A stretch of DNA of 64,000 bases from assembly GCA_041663205.1 (NCBI GenBank), contig JBAZQZ010000005.1, positions 11,835 through 75,834 on the forward strand. Reading direction: 5' to 3'. The position numbers and the translations under genes are program-made. Shown one piece after another: positions 20,201-27,682 of the stretch; the first letter of the stretch is position 1, and each line of letters starts with the position of its first letter. The DNA is from UM-FILTER-38-24 sp041663205 (GTDB lineage: Bacteria > Patescibacteriota > Gracilibacteria > UBA1369 > LOWO2-01-FULL-3). The notes beneath the pieces were generated by a model. The model was not told the DNA's origin. It worked only from the letters and a program-made list of their open reading frames with translations, and did not search any database.

Positions 20201-20765
20201 AAGGAGTATTGAGAGACCAGCCATACCCGAAAATATTGCCGTCATCACGATTTTGGCTGTTGTAATTAATGGCTAAATCGGGCTGCAGTCCGTTTCTTCC
20301 GGGGGCCACCTTAAAAGGATAGTTTATTGATGATGACCCAGTTCCATCCTCAGCCTGCAATTTAACATTTGACCCGACAGGTTTTCGATCCTCGATGTTT
20401 TTCAAAATAGCATCGACTTGAGTCTTCTCAGACGGCACAATTTCAGTTGAAGGAGTATCAACCGAAGGAATATCGCTATCCAGAATATCTTTTGAATCAA
20501 CATTTTGCTCAGGAGGAGTCAAATCTTTGAGTTGAGGGGTTGTTTGTATCGTATCCAAAATATCTTCTGAAACCGACGGAGTGGTTTCCGGAGATATAAG
20601 ATCTTCCGGAATATCAAGAGGGGCGGGGACAATATTTTCCACAGTATCAACAAAATTTTCTTCCCCAAGTGCGGGAGGCCGCTGAACATCCGACGCAAAA
20701 GAAACAGATACGGAATTTAAAAACACGACAAAAACAACGCTCGCCGTTAATATCTTTTTAAGCAT
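14211..20765 (-). CDS. Giant SpvB/FG-GAP/Rhs polymorphic toxin
   Basis: A 2184-residue exported protein (signal peptide MLKKILTASVVFVVFLNSV...FAS). A Pro/Glu/Asp linker precedes an SpvB/TcaC-like start (SSINYPFKVAPGRNGLQPDL). FG-GAP/VCBS repeats span about 430-715 (DVNGDSLSDIVFS and five more). YD repeats run from about 1035 to 1700. An inserted beta-rich, possibly carbohydrate-binding segment covers about 1715-1880. The Rhs core ends at about 1900-2007 (GLYYYGARYYNPTIGRFVSRD, then DPTGE). After the core a short linker with a hydrophobic patch leads to a ~80-residue tip from about 2100 (GVPKNWVEKSSKKGEG, VRVMPGNPKSP, EAHIP) that looks like a small nuclease-type toxin, not one I can name. The shell is expected to encapsulate the toxin, as in TcB-TcC and Rhs cages. 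Confidence 0.9.
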   Translation of the reverse strand: MLKKILTASVVFVVFLNSVSVSFASDVQRPPALGEENFVDTVENIVPAPLDIPEDLISPETTPSVSEDILDTIQTTPQLKDLTPPEQNVDSKDILDSDIPSVDTPSTEIVPSEKTQVDAILKNIEDRKPVGSNVKLQAEDGTGSSSINYPFKVAPGRNGLQPDLAINYNSQNRDDGNIFGYGWSLNTPYIERVNKKGTDKLYSENFFSSSMDGELSVVSLADSTHGIYGAKVENGGFLKYEYKTSGSWEASDKNGLIYKFGLTTNSRQDNTDNGFEVYKWMLEEIRDPNDNYIKYEYFKDAGQIYPLSIKYTGNGTTDGLLGIEFSRNGRSDPNFSYKARFKVKTNYLISNISESYGDGSTRNYALNYGIGDNGKRSILTSVVESGVQGGQTYTLPPDKFEYKKHEGSWYHKSSYTIPIDLWNGSEGEKSGVQVFDVNGDSLSDIVFSKSGESTAVYINSADGNGWQLNPSCSAVPVPFTNKWGEDRGVRIADVNGDGFADLLRAEHGAPKRVYINKWNGSDCGWQMDSNYSIPTDFVGLNNEDLGLRIADVNGDSLPDILRSTKSFNGVYFNKGDGTGWSNPSNLGIPLKFTDPGSAIADINNDGLADILFSQKGKSPVTWINNGYGWGWASNTDYYIPVYFADEKGGDNGVRINDVNGDSLPDLLYARDNDFANRKVYINRGNGTGWDASLKYKIPIPFLLGNSTTDNGVRLADVDGDGITDFMYRNDYGGMSSYPFDVSNRVYLGIGAVPELLDRFYNQKGGHSQIDYKSSAMYKDNSGKLLNPKLPFALSLVSGIWADDGIFFPSSTTYEYSGGEYYYSNALNRKFSGFSKITQLNKLSVDSSAYVTKTYYHQGNSTDTANGEYNDSEAKIGKIYSIEKYNENNSLYSKTFNFFETISLSGGRNFVTLMQKVDVAYDGYPSGIAKAETYYHDYTNGNLIKQTSMGEVQASSQGYITSDVGNDLFITEITYTKDPVKTISLKAVETTTDQSWKMVKQTQNFYDGLPSLSATKGNLTKQNFWISGTKYSSITKTYNNYGLVTQETDPNGNITTYTYDSWNFYPSTITNALGRSESYTYDYSSGQVKQYTEFNWKKFEMTYDVFDRPIEKRQPDPDSNKLIISTVYLYDDVSFPSSILQWNKTNSAGNGPHTYTYFDGLDRVIQTRSEIEDNVFSVKDYEYNKLGLLGKESLPYFSNGAGKTNSSTNNNLYISYTYDPLSRVKSVQNSVGTLTYVYDKWKTTIKDAENNSKDFFRDAYGNLIKVIEYNEGASYKTEYQYNGLGGLVKLTDSLGNVQNFTYDGLGRRTVAQDLHSPTDITFMSTNYTYDNAGNLISEIKQDGQTITAYKINYSYDKINRLISEDYTGQTGVETTYVYDNCAIGVGRLCSATVSKDIISNNSIVTEYSYDNLGNVWGESRTINGNKYNTITNYDWQGNPLLILYHDGAAAIYGYNKVGKVKTIKTLSTKIQESYVVKNISYIATGAVEKIEHANGTIEKNTFDANKLYRLTSKTTTLGAGQIQGLSYTYDKVGNVLQIVDSSNSTISKTANYQYDNLYRLKSVVVTKAGNGQNYEQKFQYDALGNILSKTGQGAYVYAGNQGNSYATPHAVTSVGSTNFGYDKSGNLSSDGKIIYTWDHKDRLILAIGAPAESDTRYSYDHAGTRIQKREGKDLTTYVNKFYEIRQDATVKHFYLGDDNVASIEVGQVDESNILDPIVYEDAEDGKISGWVAYSPTTSSISSTDEDGTHGKVITFKDTRNYGGFKLLKDDGTTWENTTHKFFNFDFSSKDNIQIALIVETSQGPKYLEYNSIVAESMAQDNYVYIKIDQSMLDGNWHTMTRDLQADIDSVASGTTLNKINYLQIWWMGSGYNDNIKVDNIKLMSSLDSTPVPDPKPVTIDKTIYHHSDHLSGANIDTDETGAVIEMTDYYPFGEVRIDQTTTAYKNPYKFTGKELDTSSGLYYYGARYYNPTIGRFVSRDPWGGKLDDPQSLNKYSYVRNNPLKYVDPTGEMFFLSPTSLLDGNVFDEGCVLEPPDTSSDYSSSGVIDESGNPVFDASAFTDTDDIIEAGIMFSLGASIAGKILSIKKTIAGIASTTTTSRPEGVPKNWVEKSSKKGEGTVYQDPDNPHNSVRVMPGNPKSPNSAQQKPYVVQMKDGKAVDIEGNFVNADTAEAHIPQKDFKFKP

Positions 20766-20795
20766 ATATTTTATCTTTATGAGATAAAGGAGCGA

Positions 20796-20824
20796 ATCCT
20801 AACACAGATTCAGTTTAACATCAA
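20796..20824 (-). promoter_or_regulatory. Promoter of the Rhs toxin gene
   Basis: Minus-strand TTGATG (20819-20824), a 17-base spacer and TAGGAT (20796-20801). The -35 box overlaps the stop codon of the HAD gene upstream, so the toxin gene may be transcribed both on its own and by readthrough. Confidence 0.45.
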
Positions 20825-21687
20825 TTAAACATTTTCCCAATCAAATAACTTGTCGCCGCCGCGTGAAGAAGTTTTTTGCCGGCCTTGTCGTAGACGGTTA
20901 AAGGGAATTTTTTATCGCTGACATAATCGCCGACATTGTAAGGAGTTCCGTAAACGCCTTTCAAAAAATTATAATCATTTCCGCCCGGCTGAGCGCTGTC
21001 CCCGACAACGAGTATTTCGCTGAAACTAGCGTCAAAATCAATTCCTCTTTTTTCTTTCAACATCTTTCCGAATTCCAAAATCCCTCTGTCTTTGTCTCCG
21101 TCTTTCGGCACAATCACAACCCCGATTCCCGAATTTCCGACATTTACAAAATCTTCATAATTCGGCGAAATTTCTTTCAAAAGTTTTATGGTAACGTCAT
21201 AAATTTTATTTGAAGTTTCGTAAACATCTTTAATATCTTTGTCCTCATCGTGATACCTGGAACCGATCACCACGACCACCTCATGTTTATTATAATGAAC
21301 TCTTCCGAAATCTTCCGTAAGCTCGGCGAGCTTATCCATAAGCCATTTTCGGTCAACGAAATTCGAAGGCCACTCGACTTTGTAAAACTCCTTGTATTCA
21401 TCTGTGTCGGTATCAAAAACATATCCGATCGATCCGTTTTCGGAAATTAAATAAAGATTTTCCAAAAATTTTTGCCTTTTTGATACCTCTATATTTGATA
21501 AAATAATTTTCAGTCCGTGTTCCTCGAAAGAAGTTTTTTGTCTGCCCGTGCAAAAAGCGACGGGAATTTTTTGTGCCAATCCATAAAGAACTTTCGCCAT
21601 TTCTTCGGACGGGGAGATACTTCCTTTTTCAGTTACAGTACCGTCAAAATCAAACATCGCGGCCTTGAACTTCGATATTTTTTTCAT
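20821..21687 (-). CDS. HAD-superfamily phosphatase, Cof/IIB-like
   Basis: A 288-residue cytosolic hydrolase. HAD motif I is DFDGTVT (nucleophile Asp near residue 13), motif II is FCTGRQ, and motif IV is GDSAQPGGNDYNFL near residue 230, the layout of type IIB HAD phosphatases with a C2 cap between motifs II and III. The family removes phosphate from sugar phosphates and similar metabolites; the substrate cannot be read from the sequence. The start overlaps the previous stop as TAATG, so translation is probably coupled to the small membrane protein, in a run with the O-antigen ligase-like gene. A role in surface-sugar metabolism is inference from that context. Confidence 0.8.
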   Translation of the reverse strand: MKKISKFKAAMFDFDGTVTEKGSISPSEEMAKVLYGLAQKIPVAFCTGRQKTSFEEHGLKIILSNIEVSKRQKFLENLYLISENGSIGYVFDTDTDEYKEFYKVEWPSNFVDRKWLMDKLAELTEDFGRVHYNKHEVVVVIGSRYHDEDKDIKDVYETSNKIYDVTIKLLKEISPNYEDFVNVGNSGIGVVIVPKDGDKDRGILEFGKMLKEKRGIDFDASFSEILVVGDSAQPGGNDYNFLKGVYGTPYNVGDYVSDKKFPLTVYDKAGKKLLHAAATSYLIGKMFN

Positions 21688-22124
21688 TATTTATTTGCTT
21701 CTTTCTTGATAATTCTCCAGTGGTAAAGATAAAGGGGGAATGAGACCAAAAACATCGCCAGATATTGAGCAAAATCACGTTTCATCTGATTGTCATTTTG
21801 TAATTTATTTCTTTCCTCGACCGCCTTTGTGCATTCGGCGACCTTCGTTTTTTTATCTTCTTTCGACAAAGAAGTGTCTATCTGATACCTTTTCCCGCTC
21901 GAATCATACGAATAAAACAAATTGTCTTCGCTACATTCGCCGCCTTTGATGTCCATAGGATAAGAAATATTGTCCCAGCTTCCATGTACGCCGAAAACAT
22001 ATTCGCGAATCACGATATTCAGCGATCCGATCACGCAAATGAGCAGAACAACGATAGAAATGGCTGTCACAAGATAAAGATAAATTGACCTTATCACTCC
22101 GATTTTTTTAACTTCTTCCATCAT
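21687..22124 (-). CDS. Small two-TM membrane protein (DUF5671-like)
   Basis: About 145 residues when started at the ATGATG at 22124/22121. One TM helix follows the N-terminal lysines (SIYLYLVTAISIVVLLICVI). A soluble loop of about 75 residues contains two Cys (GGECSED and AECTKAV), and a second TM ends in PLYLYHWRIIKKE. The TM - loop - TM layout with a closing L-Y-H-W-R motif recalls DUF5671 proteins of unknown function. The loop, probably extracytoplasmic, could carry a disulfide. Its stop overlaps the HAD start by one base (TAATG). Confidence 0.65.
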   Translation of the reverse strand: MMEEVKKIGVIRSIYLYLVTAISIVVLLICVIGSLNIVIREYVFGVHGSWDNISYPMDIKGGECSEDNLFYSYDSSGKRYQIDTSLSKEDKKTKVAECTKAVEERNKLQNDNQMKRDFAQYLAMFLVSFPLYLYHWRIIKKEANK

Positions 22125-22168
22125 ATAAATTTTTTTAAGAAATTTTGCAAAAACATGATACCACAAAT

Positions 22169-24022
22169 TTAATATTTTTTCTCTTCCCGTAGTTTCGTTG
22201 CGGTCTTCAGCATATTCTCACTAAGCGTTTTGAAAACATTATCATACGGAGGCCGCAAATAAAGCATAAGCCAATCCACGGTCTCGGCCGCCGCCTCAAC
22301 ATTCTGAGTATAAGCCGTAAAATGCACATTTTTATCGACCATATCGAAATATTGCATGATCAATTCTCCTGATTTATGTACGATATTTTCATCGCGGTCG
22401 CTTATTGTTTTCGGATCGATTGTCCTTATCAAATCTCTGTAATAAATAAAATCATTCATCGGATTTTTCGCTATGGCTTGCCGAAAATTCTCTCTGCATT
22501 TTTCCAAATCAAAGTCCGGATTTTTTATTTTACAGTACAAAACTCCTTTCAAATAATATGCCTGTGCATCCAAAGTATTCAACGCAATTTCTTTATCAAT
22601 AAACCCCATCGCACCTTGAAAATCCTTTTCCTGTAGCGCTTTATCGCCGGAAGCCAAAAAATAATTTCTAGGGAAAAGTGAATATTCCAAAACCGCGGGA
22701 TTATATACTTTATTAATGACAAGAATCGAGCCTTCATACAATGAAACCGCGCATACAATCACAGCGAAACAAACTAAGAAAAATTTATAAAAACAACAAC
22801 TCGATGCCTCTTTTTTAATCAGCATACTGCGAATAAAAGCCATAAACAAAAACAGCAAAATCAAATTTTGCAGAAAATTAAAATTGTAATCTATTAAATT
22901 ATGAGCAAATCCGCCGAGAACCGAAACAAAAAGAACAAACAAAACATCTCTTTTTGAAACACTCATTTTTGCCTGATCCTTGCCGAAAACTCTGCGTACA
23001 AAAACGACAAATAATGTCACCAAAAATCCCAAAAACCCCAAAAGTGCAATAAGTCCGTTCTCGACTCCGATCTTCAAGAAAATATTATGTGGATGATCGG
23101 CGTTCGCCAATAAAGTTTTTTGAATGGGATTATATGCGGACCTGAAACTGAAAGGCCCCCAGCCAAAAAGCGGCTTCTCCTTGATAAGCTCAACCGACCC
23201 CTTCCAGAAATCGGTCCTTTCCGTGACCGAAGTCGCGCTGTCGGTCGTGCCGAATTCAAGCCGTTTTCCCACGTCAATAACTTCATTCCCAAGCGATCTT
23301 ACATAATTCGCTCCGAAAAAAAGTCCGACCGCAAAGACCCCTGTAAGCAGTACATAAGCCACTTTTTTGAGATCAATCCTTTTAAAATAATAAACAAACA
23401 AAATGATAATTTGTCCCGCAAACGCAATCAAAGCACCTCTCGAAAAGGTGAGTAAAAGCCCTGAAAGAACAAACCCGCACAACACCGCGAACTTTAGATC
23501 AATTTTTTTGTTCACAACAACCATCAAAGGCCATACCAAAAGCAAAAACAACGCAAACGCATTTGGCCAAACATTTGAATTATCGAGAATATTGAAGAAC
23601 GGTCCGAACATTCTCACCTCCGCTCTCGCAAAATAAAAGATATATCCCAGTAAAACGGCAAAAACGGAAAACCACATAACCACCTTCAAAAACTTTTCCG
23701 TAAAACCGATCTTCATATTAGAATAAATCAGGTAGAGCAAAACAGCGCTCAAATAAGCCAAAACCTCACTAAACCCAAAGTTCCGCGCCTGCGAAAAAAC
23801 AAAAGACAGCACCACGAAAACACAAAAAACTCCAAGAAATATTATCTCATACAAATTCCATTCGCGTTTCTTGCGAATCTCATAAATCGCCATAGGCAAG
23901 AGCAAAACGCCCAACATCAAAACCATCGGAAAACCTGCGCCGTAGTCATATTTATTAAACACAGGATTAAAAAGTGTCACAAGCAAAACAAAACAAAGCA
24001 CATAAAAAGAAAAATTTTTCAT
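22169..24022 (-). CDS. O-antigen ligase/polymerase-like membrane protein with TPR tail
   Basis: A 617-residue protein with about ten TM helices over residues 1-440. It contains the Wzy/WaaL signature loop ADHPHNIFLKIGVENGLIALLGF near 310-330, preceded by FGWGPFSF; the His in PHN is a hallmark of the O-antigen ligase superfamily. The last ~150 residues are soluble with TPR-like helices (DKALQEKDFQGAMGFIDKE, DAQAYYLKGVLY). The family transfers or polymerises undecaprenyl-linked glycans, or glycosylates pilins and S-layer proteins. Given the many Thr/Ser-rich surface proteins here, protein glycosylation is possible but inferred. It heads a minus-strand run with the DUF5671-like and HAD genes. 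Confidence 0.85.
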   Translation of the reverse strand: MKNFSFYVLCFVLLVTLFNPVFNKYDYGAGFPMVLMLGVLLLPMAIYEIRKKREWNLYEIIFLGVFCVFVVLSFVFSQARNFGFSEVLAYLSAVLLYLIYSNMKIGFTEKFLKVVMWFSVFAVLLGYIFYFARAEVRMFGPFFNILDNSNVWPNAFALFLLLVWPLMVVVNKKIDLKFAVLCGFVLSGLLLTFSRGALIAFAGQIIILFVYYFKRIDLKKVAYVLLTGVFAVGLFFGANYVRSLGNEVIDVGKRLEFGTTDSATSVTERTDFWKGSVELIKEKPLFGWGPFSFRSAYNPIQKTLLANADHPHNIFLKIGVENGLIALLGFLGFLVTLFVVFVRRVFGKDQAKMSVSKRDVLFVLFVSVLGGFAHNLIDYNFNFLQNLILLFLFMAFIRSMLIKKEASSCCFYKFFLVCFAVIVCAVSLYEGSILVINKVYNPAVLEYSLFPRNYFLASGDKALQEKDFQGAMGFIDKEIALNTLDAQAYYLKGVLYCKIKNPDFDLEKCRENFRQAIAKNPMNDFIYYRDLIRTIDPKTISDRDENIVHKSGELIMQYFDMVDKNVHFTAYTQNVEAAAETVDWLMLYLRPPYDNVFKTLSENMLKTATKLREEKKY

Positions 24023-24041
24023 GCACGAATTCTACCACAAA

Positions 24042-24070
24042 TTGGAATTAGACAAAAATTAGTTTAAAAT
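24042..24070 (+). promoter_or_regulatory. Promoter of hflX
   Basis: TTGGAA (24042-24047), a 17-base spacer and TAAAAT (24065-24070), 25 bases before the hflX ATG, in the 73-bp divergent gap with the O-antigen ligase-like gene. Confidence 0.6.
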
Positions 24071-24095
24071 AACCGCACTTAAAGAACCGGCACAG

Positions 24096-25373
24096 ATGCA
24101 AAACCAAAAATTAAAAGCAATTCTTATAGACGTGATAACACCGGATACGTCGCCGTACGAAGCCGAAAGTCGCATGGAGGAATTAGAAAATCTCACAAAT
24201 ACTTTCGGCGGAGTTGTTGTGGTAAAGGCAATACAAAAGCGTGGAATGCCGGACTACGACACGTATATAGGGAAAGGAAAACTCGATGAAATAATAGAAA
24301 TCGGAAAAGCAAAAGGCGCGCAAGTAATTATAGTAAACAACATCTTAAAACCGCGCCAAAGCTACTCAATAGAGGAACGCTTGAGAAAATCGGGCATGAG
24401 TGTTTGGGACAGAATCGATTTGATTTTGAAAATTTTCGACAAACACGCAAAAACAAGTGAAGCGAAATTGCAAATAGAATTGGCCGGAATCGAACACATG
24501 GGACCACGAATTTTCGGAATGGGACTTGATTTGATGAGACAGGAAGGACGTGTCGGCGTGCGCTCGGGACAGGGAGAATCGAATATCGAAATAATGAAAC
24601 GTCACCTGCGGACTCGAAAGCAAAGTATCTTGAAAAAACTGGAAGATTACGAAAAAATCAGAAAACTTCACCGCGATCACAGAAAACGCCAAAATCTCAA
24701 AACGGCGGCGATTGTCGGTTACACAAACGCCGGCAAAAGTTCTCTGCTCAACGCAATGACAAACAAAGGCGCATACGTCGCCGATCAGCTTTTCGCAACA
24801 CTTAGCACGAGAGTCGGGAAGCTCTACATTCAGCCAAAAAATCCAAACGACGAAGCCCCTCAGCCCACAAAATACATCCCGGGACAAGAAGTCCTCATTT
24901 CCGACACGATCGGATTTATTCAAGACTTGCCTCCGTCGCTTATTCAAGCCTTCAAATCAACTCTCGCCGAAACGGTCGAGGCCGATATGATTTTGCACGT
25001 AATCGACGTCACCGACCCGCACATGCACAAAAAAATAGAAGTGGTCGAAGACATTTTGCGTCAACTCGGAGTGGGGGACAGACGAAAAATTTACGTGTTC
25101 AATAAAATAGATATGGCGATACGAAGCCTCCCCGAAGAGCCCGACGCAAACGAATACAAAGGAGTTGTGAAGGCGGCAAAGATAGCGCCAAAACGTCTTG
25201 GCTGGGAAGAAAAAGAAAGAGTGGAAAGAGAAAAATCGAAAGAACTAAAACCGCCAAAAGAACCACTCCATGAAATAAAAGAAAAATATTCGCATCACCA
25301 TCCGGTTTTTGTCTCCGCAGTCGAAAAAACAAATTTGGACGAACTTATCCGGTCAATCGCAAAATTCTTATAA
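24096..25373 (+). CDS. hflX: Ribosome-associated GTPase HflX
   Basis: A 425-residue GTPase. The N-terminal HflX domain contains the glycine-rich segment MRQEGRVGVRSGQGESNIE (family GxGxRGPGExQ-like). A helical linker leads to the G domain from about residue 205: P-loop GYTNAGKSS, switch region TLSTRVGKL, DTIGFIQDLP (G3) and NKID (G4). HflX splits stalled or hibernating 70S ribosomes under stress. The C-terminal part holds an insertion rich in Lys/Glu (about 350-395) between G4 and the final SAVEKTNLDEL (G5), longer than in typical HflX. Confidence 0.92.
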   Translation: MQNQKLKAILIDVITPDTSPYEAESRMEELENLTNTFGGVVVVKAIQKRGMPDYDTYIGKGKLDEIIEIGKAKGAQVIIVNNILKPRQSYSIEERLRKSGMSVWDRIDLILKIFDKHAKTSEAKLQIELAGIEHMGPRIFGMGLDLMRQEGRVGVRSGQGESNIEIMKRHLRTRKQSILKKLEDYEKIRKLHRDHRKRQNLKTAAIVGYTNAGKSSLLNAMTNKGAYVADQLFATLSTRVGKLYIQPKNPNDEAPQPTKYIPGQEVLISDTIGFIQDLPPSLIQAFKSTLAETVEADMILHVIDVTDPHMHKKIEVVEDILRQLGVGDRRKIYVFNKIDMAIRSLPEEPDANEYKGVVKAAKIAPKRLGWEEKERVEREKSKELKPPKEPLHEIKEKYSHHHPVFVSAVEKTNLDELIRSIAKFL

Positions 25374-25444
25374 AAATTCTGTACTTGAACAAGCCACAAT
25401 GATAACATACGAAAAGGTTTAATAACTCCTCATCCCTAAAAAAA

Positions 25445-26380
25445 ATGGCTCACGCAACTAAAATCACATGTGCATTCAAAGTGTCAATTATTGGCTGTGG
25501 TAGCGTAGGCGCAACAGCCGCCTATGCATATCTTTTATCCGGAACAGTCACAAATCTTGTCCTTATAGATATAGATAAAAAGAAAGCCCAAGGGCTTGTG
25601 CTGGACTTGGAACACTCGCTCGCCTTCACGCCGAACACGACAATAAAAGCATCGGACGATTACAAGGATTGCGAAGGTTCAAAATTAATTGTGATAACAG
25701 CCGGAAAACGCCAGGCAAAAGGGGAAACAAGACTTGAACTCATAAAAGCAAACAAAGAAATTTTCAAAAATATGATCCCGCGCGTAGCATCTGCCGCTCC
25801 AAACGCGATACTTCTCGTAGTCTCAAATCCCGTGGATATCCTAACGTATCATGCACTTAAATTTTCAAAATTTCCTGCAAACAGAGTTTTCGGTTCCGGA
25901 ACATTTTTGGACAGCGCCAGACTTCAATTCCACTTATCCCAAAAAATGCGCCTTCATCCTAGTTCCATAGACGCATACGTTTTAGGCGAGCACGGCGATA
26001 CATCCTTCCCTGTATACAGTTCCGCAAACGTCCTCGGCAAGCCATTAAAAGACTTCGAAGGTTTCTCAAAACAGATGGCGGAAAAATGTTACGAAGACAC
26101 CAAAAACGCCGCATACAGAATAATAAATGACCAAGGCTACACTTGCTATTCAATAGCGACAGCGATTCGCGAGCTCACCGAAGCCATTTTTGAAGACCAG
26201 CACAAAGTTTTTCCACTTTCAGTCTTAGTTAAAGATTACTACGGCGTAAACAATGTTTGCCTAAGCGTCCCCTGCGTCCTCGGCCAAAACGGCATCGAAA
26301 AAATCCTCAAAATCCCCCTGGACAAAGCCGAAAAACAAAACCTCACAAAAAGCGCAAAAGCCCTGAAAGCATATCTATAA
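25445..26380 (+). CDS. ldh: L-lactate dehydrogenase
   Basis: A 311-residue NAD-dependent dehydrogenase. It has the N-terminal Rossmann motif GCGSVGATAA, the active-site loop AGKRQAKGETRLEL, the LDH signature GSGTFLDSARL and the catalytic GEHGD near residue 183. A Gln (not Arg) at the substrate-specificity position in the loop fits lactate rather than malate dehydrogenase. It would regenerate NAD+ by reducing pyruvate, consistent with a fermentative lifestyle. It lies downstream of hflX on the same strand with a 71-base gap. Confidence 0.92.
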   Translation: MAHATKITCAFKVSIIGCGSVGATAAYAYLLSGTVTNLVLIDIDKKKAQGLVLDLEHSLAFTPNTTIKASDDYKDCEGSKLIVITAGKRQAKGETRLELIKANKEIFKNMIPRVASAAPNAILLVVSNPVDILTYHALKFSKFPANRVFGSGTFLDSARLQFHLSQKMRLHPSSIDAYVLGEHGDTSFPVYSSANVLGKPLKDFEGFSKQMAEKCYEDTKNAAYRIINDQGYTCYSIATAIRELTEAIFEDQHKVFPLSVLVKDYYGVNNVCLSVPCVLGQNGIEKILKIPLDKAEKQNLTKSAKALKAYL

Positions 26381-26434
26381 ACTCTGGACAAAACCCACCA
26401 AAAGGTGATACAAAGTCACCTTTAAAAGACATAA

Positions 26435-27439
26435 ATGGAAAGGAATCCCACCAGAACCGATGACGACTACGGATTTACTCTTGGCCCAAATGACGCTCTC
26501 TCAGAGAGAGTGGGCTGTCGTGTAGATGTATTGGATTTTAGCACGACTGCGACAGGGACTCATAAAATAATAAAAGCCCACGCCGCGTTAGCAAGATGCC
26601 CGGCAGATGAGTATATCGCTATAACATCGGGCAATTTCGGTTTTGCGCTTAAAACAGCCGCAGAAATTCAAAGGAAAAAAGTCCACCTTGTCATAGGAAG
26701 GGCACGTGAAAGATTAAAACCTCTATTGGAAGGGGAATTCACAGAGATTCATTACATAGAAGATCTTCAAAGGTGTAATCCATTCGGGCCTTACGACCAT
26801 CTTATGCCGAGTCTATCCTGCTCTCCTTCGCCAAACTTGTCGGCAGGCCATCTCGTTGCAAGTTTTAAGGCTATGTATAGAGATGTTGTCACCAACTTAA
26901 AAGACATCACGACGTGTAAAGATATTAAACCTGGAAAGTTTGCGCATCATGATAGATTGATTTATGACGTTCTGAATGTTTGGCAGGGCGAAATGTACGA
27001 TGCGGTTTTTGTCCCTACCGGGAGTGGAGAATTGTTAAGTGATTTAGTCCAACAAAAAATGGGAAGAGACCCTTGTTTCTACGGAATCTGTCCGAAAGGG
27101 CATCCTTTCACCAGAGGTGCAAATTATACTGAATTTAATCCTGACGTGCCACCGAGCCGGATGGATAAACTTGTAACTCCTGTCATTTCTTTGAGAGAAG
27201 ATGATTTACGTTATGACGACTATCATTGGCCTAGGATTGCTCGCTTCCTTGAAGCAAGCGAAAGGGATTCCGAAAGAGCCGATGCTGTCGCAAGGGAAGC
27301 AGGGTTGCGTTGTGAACCCAGCGGAGCCGCCGCATGTGCCTTTGCATTGCCATCATTTAGAAGACATCACGGAATAAGAATAAGCCCCAACGACGCCATA
27401 TTAGTGGTAAACACCGGCGACGGAGGCCTTCCAAGATGA
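26435..27439 (+). CDS. PLP-dependent enzyme, fold type II (threonine synthase/cysteine synthase-like)
   Basis: A 334-residue protein with the fold-type II hallmarks. GTHKIIKAHAA carries the probable PLP Schiff-base Lys44. SGNFGFAL (65-72) contacts the PLP and substrate carboxylate, VPTGSGELL resembles the phosphate-binding glycine loop, and EPSGAAACAFAL is near the end. Related enzymes catalyse beta-replacement, elimination or threonine synthesis, but the specific subfamily cannot be decided. The N-terminus is shorter than in threonine synthase. It lies 55 bases after ldh on the same strand and converges on tRNA-Leu. Confidence 0.75.
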   Translation: MERNPTRTDDDYGFTLGPNDALSERVGCRVDVLDFSTTATGTHKIIKAHAALARCPADEYIAITSGNFGFALKTAAEIQRKKVHLVIGRARERLKPLLEGEFTEIHYIEDLQRCNPFGPYDHLMPSLSCSPSPNLSAGHLVASFKAMYRDVVTNLKDITTCKDIKPGKFAHHDRLIYDVLNVWQGEMYDAVFVPTGSGELLSDLVQQKMGRDPCFYGICPKGHPFTRGANYTEFNPDVPPSRMDKLVTPVISLREDDLRYDDYHWPRIARFLEASERDSERADAVAREAGLRCEPSGAAACAFALPSFRRHHGIRISPNDAILVVNTGDGGLPR

Positions 27440-27442
27440 TTC

Positions 27443-27529
27443 TGGTGGGCAAAGAGGGACTTGAACCCTCACGAGATTGCTCTCACAGCGCCCTGAACGC
27501 TGCGCGTCTACCAGTTCCGCCACTTGCCC
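27443..27529 (-). tRNA. tRNA-Leu (CAG)
   Basis: An 87-nt tRNA with acceptor GGGCAAG/TTTGCCC, discriminator A and an encoded CCA. The anticodon stem CAGCG/CGCTG closes a TTCAGGG loop with anticodon CAG. A class II variable arm and the GGTTCAAGTCC T-loop are visible. It lies 13 bases downstream of tRNA-Ala and is probably co-transcribed with it. Confidence 0.95.
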
Positions 27530-27542
27530 ACGAAAAATATTT

Positions 27543-27618
27543 TGGTGGAGACAATGGGACTCGAACCCACAACCTCTTCCATGCCATGGAAGCGCTCTAG
27601 CCATTGCGCTATGTCCCC
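27543..27618 (-). tRNA. tRNA-Ala (GGC)
   Basis: A 76-nt tRNA with acceptor GGGGACA/TGTCTCC, encoded CCA, and anticodon stem CTTCC/GGAAG around ATGGCAT giving anticodon GGC. The T-arm contains GGTTCGAGTCC. It is first in the two-tRNA transcript. Confidence 0.92.
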
Positions 27619-27637
27619 AAAATAACTTCGCCGGCAC

Positions 27638-27667
27638 ATTATACCAAACCACATCAAAAATAAACAA
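27638..27667 (-). promoter_or_regulatory. Promoter of the tRNA-Ala/tRNA-Leu pair
   Basis: A perfect minus-strand TATAAT (27638-27643), 20 bases before the tRNA-Ala 5' end, with a TTGTTT -35-like box (27662-27667) at an 18-base spacing. Confidence 0.6.
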
Positions 27668-27682
27668 AAGGAAAAAGGAAAA

